A stretch of DNA of 21,583 nt from Burkholderiaceae bacterium. GTDB taxonomy: Bacteria > Pseudomonadota > Gammaproteobacteria > Burkholderiales > Burkholderiaceae_F. Location of the stretch: positions 1 to 21,583 of the forward strand of contig JACCYC010000090.1 of assembly GCA_013696665.1 (NCBI GenBank). Reading direction: 5' to 3'. Position 1 is the first letter of the stretch; each line of letters starts with the position of its first letter. The translations under genes and the position numbers were made by a program. Of the stretch, positions 8,562-15,066 are shown piece by piece. The notes under the pieces were generated by a model, which saw only the letters and a list, made by a program, of their open reading frames with translations, was not told the origin of the DNA and did no database searches.

Positions 8562-9494
8562 ATGAACGATCAGCCGGTTATAGACCCCCACTCACAACTG
8601 CGCGAGTTCCTGGCGCAGTCGGACTTCATGAGAAACGGCGGCGTGTTGACCGACCTGGATGGAACGGCGCTGCACGAGGAAAACGGCCGCGTTGCCGTTT
8701 CGCTGCCGATGAAAACCGGCTTGAAGCGCATGCACGATCTGGGCCGGGCTGTTGTAATCAACTCGCTGCGGTTTCCGTTATCGGTTATTCGGACGTTCGG
8801 CAAGGCCTGGTATCAGATTGCGGGCGTGCCAGTGCCGGTGGTCGCGATGCGAGGCAGTTTGTGCGGCAACATGGTGCTGCGGCCGACTGGCGAGATTGGG
8901 TTCCAAGAAATCGAAGCGGTCTGCCTGGAGCCCTCTGACATTCAGCAGATTCTGACGAGCGCTTCAACGCTGGTCGACGCCGGTGCTACTGAGTTACTGA
9001 TTTTCTTCTACCCGCGCGACTGGACGCGCGGCGAGATCATCTGGACCCCCGATCCCGGCCGTGTGCAAAACGTCGGCGCGAAGTATCGCAGCGCTTCGCA
9101 GGTAATCAGCGGCGATGTGCGAGTTCTGGAAAAAGCGCTGAAAGCCGAGGAAATCTGCATGGTTTTTCGATTGCTCGACCTGCCGCAGGACCGGGCAATG
9201 GCCTATCAGCACACGCAACGCAGCAGCTTCTTTACACGTCCCGGTGTCGACAAACTATACGGCGCGCGCAGGATGGCTCAGCACCTCGGAATTGACCTGC
9301 TGCACTCGATTGGCGCAGGGGATACCCCGATGGATGATTTCCTGGCCGGTGTCGGATTTGCCGTAATTGTCGGCAACATGCAACTTGAGTACAAAGGGCT
9401 GTTGCACACGGTCCGCATCCGCGACTCGCTGGCGCTGGGCAACCTGCTGTACGCGATTGGCGAGCTCGGGTCGAAGGTCGGGGCGCAGGAATAG
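8562..9494 (+). CDS. HAD superfamily hydrolase (Cof/IIB type)
   Basis: Cytoplasmic phosphatase of the haloacid dehalogenase superfamily, 310 aa from the ATG at 8562 (a TTG 18 nt upstream is possible; neither has a clear ribosome site). The motifs are visible in order: motif I Asp31-Leu-Asp33-Gly-Thr (nucleophile Asp31), motif II as Asn67-Ser68 after a beta strand (VVINS), motif III Lys231 (GVDKLYGARRMAQHLGI), and motif IV GAGDTPMDDF at 251-260. The layout with a large cap between motifs II and III is that of type IIB sugar/nucleotide phosphatases. Its stop codon is followed at once by the start of a phosphotransferase gene, so the two are almost certainly co-translated. The substrate is unknown. 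Confidence 0.85.
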   Translation: MNDQPVIDPHSQLREFLAQSDFMRNGGVLTDLDGTALHEENGRVAVSLPMKTGLKRMHDLGRAVVINSLRFPLSVIRTFGKAWYQIAGVPVPVVAMRGSLCGNMVLRPTGEIGFQEIEAVCLEPSDIQQILTSASTLVDAGATELLIFFYPRDWTRGEIIWTPDPGRVQNVGAKYRSASQVISGDVRVLEKALKAEEICMVFRLLDLPQDRAMAYQHTQRSSFFTRPGVDKLYGARRMAQHLGIDLLHSIGAGDTPMDDFLAGVGFAVIVGNMQLEYKGLLHTVRIRDSLALGNLLYAIGELGSKVGAQE

Positions 9495-10421
9495 ATGACG
9501 GCGAGCAAGCTTTCCGCGCGCGCGGCACGCGGCTATGTTGAACATCTGGTCAAGACCGTAGTGCGTCGTGAACCGAAGACGATTCGGCGCCGAGGCGGCG
9601 GGCTCACCAACTTTGTTTATCAGGTCGATGTCGGCGACGAAAGTCTGATCCTTAGATTTCATCCGGACCCGCATAAGCTTCCGCTGTTCAAACGGGAGCG
9701 ACGCGCGATAACGCTGGCACGCGACATCGAATTGCCGGTCCCGGAGGTGTTGCACATTGGAGCAGACCCGCATCCGTTCATGCTGATGCGCAACGTGCGC
9801 GGAACAGTTGGAACGCACGTCCTCGATCGACTCGGCACACTGCGCCAGATGGGTGAAATCACTTCTCGTATTCACCGAATCCGGATGCGCAGTTATGGGC
9901 ACGCGGCGCTTGATGAGGCTCGCTTGCGAGCCTCACGCCACCCCTCGTGGCGAGCGCATCTGGAGAACGACGTGCAGGCGAGCGAGCGCATCACGCAGCT
10001 CGAACGACTCGGAATGTTATTGCCGGATAACGCAAAGAAAATGCGACGCACGGTGTCGCACATGTGCACGTGGCGCCGTAATCCAGTGTTACACCACGGC
10101 GACATGCGACTGAAGAACGTAATCGTCAACCCCGCCGCAAAGATTGTCGCCATTATCGATTGGGAAAACTGCACCTCAAGCGTTCCGGCGCTATGGGATC
10201 TTTCGATCGCGCTGCACGATCTGTCAATCGATGAAAAGCAGGCGTTCCTCCAAGGCTATGGCTACAGTCCGCGCGAGCTGACCAGGTCGATTCCGTACCT
10301 GCGGCTTTTCAATGCATTGAACTACGCGCCGTTTATCTTCGCAGCGGCCCAACGCGGCGAAAAAGCGGCGTTGGGTTGGCATCGCGCGCGGATGGCGGGA
10401 GACTTCAACCTTTATCCATAG
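9495..10421 (+). CDS. APH-fold phosphotransferase
   Basis: Kinase-like small-molecule phosphotransferase of the aminoglycoside phosphotransferase/choline kinase family (308 aa). The nucleotide loop is RRGGGLTNFVYQV (residues 32-44), the ATP-site lysine is replaced by or equivalent to Arg54 in LILRFHP, and the catalytic loop is His201-Gly-Asp203-Met-Arg-Leu-Lys-Asn208 followed by the metal-binding IIDWE (Asp222). Catalytic residues are therefore intact. ATG abuts the TAG of the HAD gene with no gap. Annotation as antibiotic resistance would be unsafe: the chromosomal setting next to a phosphatase suggests a kinase/phosphatase pair acting on one metabolite (inference). A perfect 9-bp inverted repeat lies inside the gene at 9914-9935. 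Confidence 0.85.
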   Translation: MTASKLSARAARGYVEHLVKTVVRREPKTIRRRGGGLTNFVYQVDVGDESLILRFHPDPHKLPLFKRERRAITLARDIELPVPEVLHIGADPHPFMLMRNVRGTVGTHVLDRLGTLRQMGEITSRIHRIRMRSYGHAALDEARLRASRHPSWRAHLENDVQASERITQLERLGMLLPDNAKKMRRTVSHMCTWRRNPVLHHGDMRLKNVIVNPAAKIVAIIDWENCTSSVPALWDLSIALHDLSIDEKQAFLQGYGYSPRELTRSIPYLRLFNALNYAPFIFAAAQRGEKAALGWHRARMAGDFNLYP

Positions 10422-10436
10422 GTCATTGTGTTATTC

Positions 10437-10471
10437 TTCGCCATCCAGATAGATGGTCTGTGGATGGCGAA
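10437..10471. promoter_or_regulatory. Perfect 11-bp inverted repeat at the start of the RHS regulator
   Basis: Arms TTCGCCATCCA (10437-10447) and TGGATGGCGAA (10461-10471) are exact reverse complements with a 13-nt spacer, which itself contains a GATGG half copy. The right arm covers positions -13 to -3 of the following ATG. It is either an operator for the ribbon-helix-helix protein, which binds such palindromes as a dimer of dimers, or an RNA hairpin that hides the ribosome site. There is no T tract, so a terminator for the upstream gene is less likely. Confidence 0.6.
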
Positions 10472-10473
10472 TT

Positions 10474-10881
10474 ATGGCGCGCGAGCTGGCGAAGGTTTCG
10501 GAGTCAGAAAAGATCACGATCAATGTCGGTTATGTTGATCTGGGCCACATCGATCTGCTGGTGCGCGAAGGTTTTTATTCGAACCGCACCGACCTGATTC
10601 GGACTGCATTGCGCAACCAGATTGCTTCGCACGCCGAAACATTGCGGCAGACGGTGAGCCGACGCAGCCTGGTGCTTGGTATCCACCACTACTCGAGGGC
10701 GGACCTCGAAGCGGCGCGCGAGCGCGGCGAGCAACTTCAAATTCAGGTGCTGGGACTCGCAAGCATCGCCGATGACGTGTCACCAGCGCTCGCACTGAAG
10801 ACGATCGAATCGATCGTGGTACTGGGCGTGCTGCATGCAAGCGCGGGAGTCAAGCGCGCGCTTGCTTCTCGCATCAAGTAA
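10474..10881 (+). CDS. Ribbon-helix-helix (CopG-like) transcriptional regulator
   Basis: 135-aa protein from the ATG at 10474 (a GTG at 10453 also fits the frame but lies inside the inverted repeat region). The N-terminal 50 residues form a ribbon-helix-helix pattern: strand KITINVGYVDLGHID, then helices LLVREGFYSN and RTDLIRTALRNQIA, with the typical SNRTDLIRTA turn. The C-terminal 85 residues are a separate segment (VLGIHHYSRADLEAARERGE, LGLASIADDVSPALA) that may sense a ligand or hold the dimer. It lies between the phosphotransferase and the PHA depolymerase, 11 nt upstream of the latter, and probably regulates this group and itself through the inverted repeat at its start. Confidence 0.8.
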   Translation: MARELAKVSESEKITINVGYVDLGHIDLLVREGFYSNRTDLIRTALRNQIASHAETLRQTVSRRSLVLGIHHYSRADLEAARERGEQLQIQVLGLASIADDVSPALALKTIESIVVLGVLHASAGVKRALASRIK

Positions 10882-10892
10882 GTGGGGAACAA

Positions 10893-12026
10893 TTGAAAGC
10901 AAATCGACATTTCTTCAACGCCATTCGCCAGGCGACAAAACTCGTACGTTCGCGCGGGCCAATGGCGGCGACTCGCTTTATCCAGCAACTGCTGCGCGAG
11001 CCGCGACAGAGAGCGAAGGCTCCCGCGCCATTTACGCAGCCGAATCGGACCCGCACTGACGAAGCGGAGACCTTGCCTGAAGCATCAGGCGAATTCCTGA
11101 GCAAGCGCTTTACGAGCGCCGTGGGCGCACGCGATTTCAAACTCTACGTTCCGTCACGTTACGACGGCAAGCCTCTACCGCTCGTCATCATGTTGCATGG
11201 CTGCACCCAGGATCCGGATGACTTCGCGCTCGGCACCCGCGCCAATCGGTGGGCTGAAACTACGCCATGCCTGATTGCCTATCCAAAGCAGGTGCAACGC
11301 GCCAACGCGCATCGTTGCTGGAACTGGTTCAACCCTTCCGATCAATACGCCGGGGCCGGCGAGCCTGCCATCATCGCCGGCATCGCGAAGAAGATCGCTG
11401 CGGAGTATGCGGTCGATCAGCAGCGCGTGTACGTCGCCGGTCTTTCAGCAGGGGGCGCGATGGCAGCGGTCATGGGTGAGGCGTATCCGCACCTGTTCGC
11501 GGCTATCGGCGTGCACTCAGGTCTTCCGGCGAGGTCTGCGCAGAATGTTTCGGCGGCGCTATCAGTGATGAAGACCGGGCGCTCGCTGCCAGCGTCGACG
11601 CTGTTTCAAAACGCTCCTAAACCGCCCGCATCCGGTCGAGTGGTTCCACTGATCGTGATTCACGGCGATGCTGATCGAACGGTCAATCCGGTCAATGCAA
11701 GACAGATCGTCGAAGACGCGCTTGAGGCGCAGCGCCTGATCAATGGCGAACGATTGTTGGAACCGCAAGCACAAACGATTGAAGCAACCGCGAACCAGCA
11801 CGCACACCGCGTAACCAACTATTTTGATGCAACGGGTGCCAGCCAGATTCAGCGGTGGGAAATACGCGACGCGGGGCACACGTGGGTGGGCGGCAATGCC
11901 GCGGGCACCTACACCGACGCGCGCGGCCCCGACGCAATGCGCGCGATGCTGGACTTCTTCGCCCATCATGTCGCGTCGAAAGAAAACCCCCCTGTTGGCG
12001 TCATGGACTCTGCGGTTCCGTCGTGA
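10893..12026 (+). CDS. LpqC-type poly(3-hydroxyalkanoate) depolymerase/esterase
   Basis: Alpha/beta hydrolase of the PHB depolymerase family (377 aa). The catalytic triad is readable: Ser185 in the lipase box GLSAGG, Asp259 or Asp261 in VIHGDADRTV, and His329 in DAGHTWVGG. The oxyanion-hole region is MLHGCTQDPDDFALGT. There is no signal peptide; residues 1-65 are a basic, helical leader (RQATKLVRSRGPMAATRFIQ) common on the Burkholderiales form, so the enzyme may act in the cytoplasm on stored polymer or on related esters (inference). The TTG at 10893 is chosen because GTGGGGA lies just before it; the next ATG would remove 23 residues. Its 3' end overlaps the convergent DUF421 gene by 26 nt. 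Confidence 0.88.
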   Translation: MKANRHFFNAIRQATKLVRSRGPMAATRFIQQLLREPRQRAKAPAPFTQPNRTRTDEAETLPEASGEFLSKRFTSAVGARDFKLYVPSRYDGKPLPLVIMLHGCTQDPDDFALGTRANRWAETTPCLIAYPKQVQRANAHRCWNWFNPSDQYAGAGEPAIIAGIAKKIAAEYAVDQQRVYVAGLSAGGAMAAVMGEAYPHLFAAIGVHSGLPARSAQNVSAALSVMKTGRSLPASTLFQNAPKPPASGRVVPLIVIHGDADRTVNPVNARQIVEDALEAQRLINGERLLEPQAQTIEATANQHAHRVTNYFDATGASQIQRWEIRDAGHTWVGGNAAGTYTDARGPDAMRAMLDFFAHHVASKENPPVGVMDSAVPS

Positions 12027-12489
12027 CTTTCGCGCCCGAGCCGTCGGAGCCAACCGCCGATATGTGACCGGTTTCTTCGAGTACGGCTGACTTAACCGCC
12101 TCAGGCGAGTCGTACCCGAGTTTGCGCAAACCCGCCAACAGTTCTTCGCGGCTCATGCTTTCGCGCTTGAGTGCCGCGTCGATAACGCGTCCGTCGGCTA
12201 CCAGCACGCGCGGCTTGCCCCGCACAAGGTGCCGTATCCACGTCGAATGCGCGCAGAGGGCAGCCAGACCGCGATGGGCCGCAAAAACAGTGATCACGAA
12301 TACGATCGCATTGGGCCAACCCGCCTGCAAGGCCGTGCTCTGGATGACGACGCCAAGCGTTATCAGCACAATCAAGTCGAACGTCGTGGTCTGTCCGGCA
12401 AGCCGCTTACCAGCCAGTCGCATGATCACGATCAACGCGGCGTAATAAGCGAGCGCCTTGACGGCCTGCAAAAGCAATTCTTCAGGCAT
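12001..12489 (-). CDS. DUF421 family membrane protein (YetF/YcaP-like)
   Basis: 162-aa inner-membrane protein with about three N-terminal transmembrane helices (residues 8-25, 38-55 and 59-78 approximately) followed by a small cytoplasmic domain. That domain carries the family pattern RGKPRVLVADGRVIDAAL, then RESMSREELLAGLRKLGY and AVLEETGHISAV. The family has no settled function. The tail after residue 150 (GSDGSGAKVTTEPQSP) is low complexity. It starts 13 nt after the stop of the flavoprotein gene and is probably in the same operon. Its last 26 nt overlap the convergent depolymerase gene, with no terminator between them. Confidence 0.88.
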   Translation of the reverse strand: MPEELLLQAVKALAYYAALIVIMRLAGKRLAGQTTTFDLIVLITLGVVIQSTALQAGWPNAIVFVITVFAAHRGLAALCAHSTWIRHLVRGKPRVLVADGRVIDAALKRESMSREELLAGLRKLGYDSPEAVKSAVLEETGHISAVGSDGSGAKVTTEPQSP

Positions 12490-12502
12490 CAGCTAGACCG
12501 GA

Positions 12503-13492
12503 TCACGATTGCGGTCTGCGGCGCGCCGCATCTTTGTCGTCCACTGAAGGGTGTTCGACGCGCTTTACGCCGGTGGCACGTTGATCGAAATCTTCCCGCG
12601 TCAGCGATCGATTGATACCGAACGCAGCCCGCGCGCCTTCGGCCGCAGCCACGATTGCAAGCTGCACATCCTTGATGATATTGCCGGCGACAAACACACC
12701 TGAAACACTCGTCGCCTCATATTTCCCGCAGCGCACGCCTCCGCTTCTATTGAACTGACAGCCCAATTTCCGCGCGAGCTGCGAATGCGGCACGACCGGC
12801 GTGTCGAAGAACAAGGCGTTGCGCGCGAGCCTGCGACCACTTTTAAAGACGATGGCCTGCAGCTGGCCGTCACCTCCATCGAGTTCCGCGATTCGGTCTT
12901 CGATCAGCTCTACGCCGTTTCGCGCCAGGCTTTCTCTGTCATTTTCCGCAAGCCCGGAACGACCGTCACTACAGAGTGCGATGTCCGACGTCCATGCGGT
13001 CATCGCGCGCGCCATTTCCAGTCCTCGCCTTCCCTTGCCATATACGGCAATCGGCGCGCCGCGCAATTCCCAGCCATCGCAATAAGGACACTGGTGAACG
13101 CTGGTTCCCCAAAACTCGTCAATGCGCGGCAGATTGGGCAACTGATCCTTTACGCCGGTCGCAATCAAAAGCTTCCTCGCGAGTTCAGAACGATGGTCAT
13201 CGAGCTTTACCCGGAACGTATTTTCAGGCGTTCGCACGACGTCGGTAACTTCGCCCTCCCAAAAGTGCACGTTGCCGTATTGGGCTAATTCCTGCCGCGC
13301 GAATCCTTTGAACTCAGCGGGCGGAACCCCGTCGCGCGTCAGGTAACCGTGCATATGGTGCGCTGCCCAGTTTCGCGGCGCGCCCGCATCGCACACAAGA
13401 ACTTTCCGACAACAGCGGCCCAGCACAAGTGCTGCGGACAACCCGGCCGGCCCACCGCCAATGATGATGGTGTCCCATTGTTCAAGCGCCAT
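12503..13492 (-). CDS. Thioredoxin-reductase-like FAD/NAD(P) oxidoreductase
   Basis: 329-aa flavoprotein of the thioredoxin reductase fold. FAD binding is at residues 8-17 (TIIIGGGPAG) and at the C-terminal GVFVAGNIIKD with QLAIVAAAEGARAAFGIN. The redox pair is Cys135-Pro-Tyr-Cys138 in HQCPYCDGWE, the form found in the DUF-like TrxR relatives rather than the CATC of TrxB. The second nucleotide site is degenerate (YGKGRRGLEMA in place of GGGDSA), so NADPH binding is uncertain. Residues past about 305 are a polar tail rich in Arg and Asp. No thioredoxin gene is adjacent. It is divergent from the glsB-type gene and leads a two-gene operon with the DUF421 gene. Confidence 0.87.
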   Translation of the reverse strand: MALEQWDTIIIGGGPAGLSAALVLGRCCRKVLVCDAGAPRNWAAHHMHGYLTRDGVPPAEFKGFARQELAQYGNVHFWEGEVTDVVRTPENTFRVKLDDHRSELARKLLIATGVKDQLPNLPRIDEFWGTSVHQCPYCDGWELRGAPIAVYGKGRRGLEMARAMTAWTSDIALCSDGRSGLAENDRESLARNGVELIEDRIAELDGGDGQLQAIVFKSGRRLARNALFFDTPVVPHSQLARKLGCQFNRSGGVRCGKYEATSVSGVFVAGNIIKDVQLAIVAAAEGARAAFGINRSLTREDFDQRATGVKRVEHPSVDDKDAARRRPQS

Positions 13493-13599
13493 GCAATGAC
13501 TCCGTCGTGAACTTCATCCCCCTCAAATAAATTGGGCACGGTCTTTGCAACACCGTTTCTGCTTTATTCAAACACACTGACTGAGGAAAGGGGTTCAGC
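13493..13599. promoter_or_regulatory. Divergent promoter region with a candidate operator
   Basis: The gap between the flavoprotein and the glsB-type gene contains an imperfect dyad, ACGGT (13538-13542) and ACCGT (13552-13556), around a palindromic TTGCAA. It sits where a regulator could control both directions. AT-rich stretches on either side (AAATAAATT and TTTATTC) could supply -10 elements, but no confident promoter can be assigned. The plus-strand gene has a strong ribosome site (GAGGAAAGGGG). Confidence 0.4.
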
Positions 13600-13869
13600 A
13601 TGAATTTCATTATTTGGATCGTCGTTGGCGGATTGATTGGCTGGGTCGCAAGCATGATTATGAAAACCGACGCACAGCAAGGCATCTTCCTGAACATCGT
13701 GGTAGGCATTGTGGGCGCACTGTTAGGTGGCTGGTTAATCAGCCCGCTTGTGGGTGTCCCGACAATCAATCAAGACGCTTTCAGTATCGGCGCGCTGGTT
13801 GTTTCGTTAATTGGTGCCGTCATCCTGTTGGCGATCGTTAACCTGTTTCGCCGCGGCAAGGTACGTTAA
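13600..13869 (+). CDS. GlsB/YeaQ/YmgE family stress-response membrane protein
   Basis: 89-aa inner-membrane protein of the transglycosylase-associated family. It has three hydrophobic helices (residues 2-21, 28-48, 62-83) with the family pattern IIWIVVGGLIGWVAS, then IVVGIVGALLGGWL, and ends in basic FRRGKVR on the cytoplasmic side. Relatives are induced by acid, stationary phase or general stress; their molecular role is not settled. The start is fixed by GAGGAAAGGGG six bases before the ATG. It is followed after 30 nt by the glycine-zipper gene and then by oxidative stress genes, which fits a stress regulon. Confidence 0.93.
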   Translation: MNFIIWIVVGGLIGWVASMIMKTDAQQGIFLNIVVGIVGALLGGWLISPLVGVPTINQDAFSIGALVVSLIGAVILLAIVNLFRRGKVR

Positions 13870-13899
13870 TAACCTATTCCTATTACAAGGGAGATCAAT

Positions 13900-14379
13900 A
13901 TGACTCGCGACACAATCGACAAAACTCCTGATGCCAACCGTGATCCATTGAGTGGCGCGCCGGGTTCGCACCCGGTCGGCACTGGACTGGGCGCAGCTGC
14001 CGGCGGCATTGCCGCAGGCGCCGCGGCAGGCACGTTAGCAGCAGGGCCTGTAGGCACCGTGGTCGGTGCGGCCATCGGCGCAGTAGCCGGCGGCTTTGCG
14101 GGTAAGGCAGTTGCCGAAAGCATCGATCCAACCGTGGTCGATTCCCACTGGCGTGGCCGCTATGACCGCGAGCCTTATTTCGAGAGCGGTATGACGTATG
14201 ACGACTACGCGCCGGGCTATCGCCTCGGGGCCGATGCTCGTCGGCGTAATGAAGGGTCTTCCTTCGAATCCGTTGAGCATTCGCTTGCAAGCGATTATGA
14301 AACGGTGAAGGGGAAGTCTCGTCTTGGTTGGGAAAAAGCCAAGCGCGCAACACGCGCTGGCTGGGACACAGAGTATTGA
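13900..14379 (+). CDS. Glycine-zipper protein, probable stress protein
   Basis: 159-aa protein with no signal peptide. Residues 27-70 are almost purely Gly/Ala/Val in a GxxxG pattern (GLGAAAGGIAAGAAAG, VGAAIGAVAGGFAG), which is a glycine zipper able to insert in or span membranes as a hairpin. The rest is hydrophilic and acidic-aromatic (HWRGRYDREPYFESGMTYDDY), ending with a helix (DYETVKGKSRLGWEKAKRATRAGWDTEY) like the tail of stress-linked CsbD/DUF883-type proteins. Strong ribosome site AAGGGAG. Co-transcribed with the upstream GlsB-type gene and closed by a hairpin. Function unknown. Confidence 0.85.
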   Translation: MTRDTIDKTPDANRDPLSGAPGSHPVGTGLGAAAGGIAAGAAAGTLAAGPVGTVVGAAIGAVAGGFAGKAVAESIDPTVVDSHWRGRYDREPYFESGMTYDDYAPGYRLGADARRRNEGSSFESVEHSLASDYETVKGKSRLGWEKAKRATRAGWDTEY

Positions 14380-14400
14380 GCGTTAAGAGCCTCGAAGCAG

Positions 14401-14419
14401 CCCCGCTACGGCGGGGTTT
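14401..14419 (+). terminator. Intrinsic terminator after the glycine-zipper gene
   Basis: A 6-bp GC stem CCCCGC/GCGGGG with a TACG tetraloop is followed by TTTCTCATTT. The T tract is interrupted, so read-through into the hemerythrin gene is likely. Confidence 0.6.
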
Positions 14420-14446
14420 CTCATTTGTAATTCATACGGAGTCGAC

Positions 14447-15004
14447 ATGGTCACCAAGAAGTCATCAAAATCATCGGCCAAATCGGCCGGAAAGAAGTCC
14501 GCTTCAAAGAAGTCGGCTTCGAGCAGGGCGCCTGCGAGCAAAGCATCCAAGAATGAAGCGATCGCGCAGCTCACCGCGGATCACGCGCGCGTCAAGAAAA
14601 TGTTTAAGCAGTACGAGAAGCTAGCCAAGGCCGAGGCCGGCGATAGCGAGAAGCAGGAACTGGCGACGATGATCTGCGCCGAATTGACGGCACACGCCAC
14701 AGCCGAAGAAGAAATTTTTTATCCCGCCGCTCGCTCTGCGTTGCCCGAACCGGATCTCGTTGACGAAGCTGACGTCGAGCATGCCAGCGCGAAAGACTTG
14801 ATCGCGCAGATCGAGTCGTCATCGCCGTCGGATGATCTTTACGACGCAAAGGTCAAAGTGCTCGGCGAATACATCAACCATCACGTCGAGGAAGAAGAAG
14901 GTGAGATGTTTCCAAAGGTTCGCCGGGCGAAGCTCGATACTGTGGCACTCGGCGAAAAAATTGCCGCGCGCAAAGCGGAAATCATGCAAGGCAAGTCCCG
15001 GTAA
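14447..15004 (+). CDS. Hemerythrin-domain protein with histone-H1-like N-terminal tail
   Basis: 185-aa cytoplasmic protein in two parts. Residues 1-36 are nearly all Lys, Ser and Ala (TKKSSKSSAKSAGKK), like the tails of histone H1 and AlgP-type bacterial proteins, and should bind DNA or RNA. Residues 37-160 form a hemerythrin HHE four-helix bundle, with candidate di-iron ligands His46 (TADHARV), His83 with Glu87-89 (TAHATAEEEIFYP), His112 (VEHASAKDL) and His145/146 with Glu150 (INHHVEEEEGEMFP). Such domains bind oxygen or nitric oxide or repair iron centres. The ATG has ACGGAG before it. It sits just upstream of katE, inside a stress gene cluster. DNA targeting is inference. Confidence 0.92.
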   Translation: MVTKKSSKSSAKSAGKKSASKKSASSRAPASKASKNEAIAQLTADHARVKKMFKQYEKLAKAEAGDSEKQELATMICAELTAHATAEEEIFYPAARSALPEPDLVDEADVEHASAKDLIAQIESSSPSDDLYDAKVKVLGEYINHHVEEEEGEMFPKVRRAKLDTVALGEKIAARKAEIMQGKSR

Positions 15005-15019
15005 TCGTTTGACCGGCAC

Positions 15020-15040
15020 GGGGCCTGCTACGCGGGCCCT
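15020..15040 (+). terminator. Hairpin between hemerythrin and katE
   Basis: A 9-bp stem (15020-15028 with 15032-15040, two GU pairs, TAC triloop) lies 15 nt after the hemerythrin stop. No T tract follows (CTCTCACTTCCCC), so it is at best a weak terminator or an mRNA-stabilising hairpin. Confidence 0.4.
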
Positions 15041-15066
15041 CTCACTTCCCCTAATTCCAGGCAACA

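Noticed and set aside
9495..10421. Aminoglycoside resistance gene
   Set aside because: The fold is that of the APH family, but the setting is chromosomal and metabolic, next to a phosphatase, and nothing marks a mobile resistance gene.
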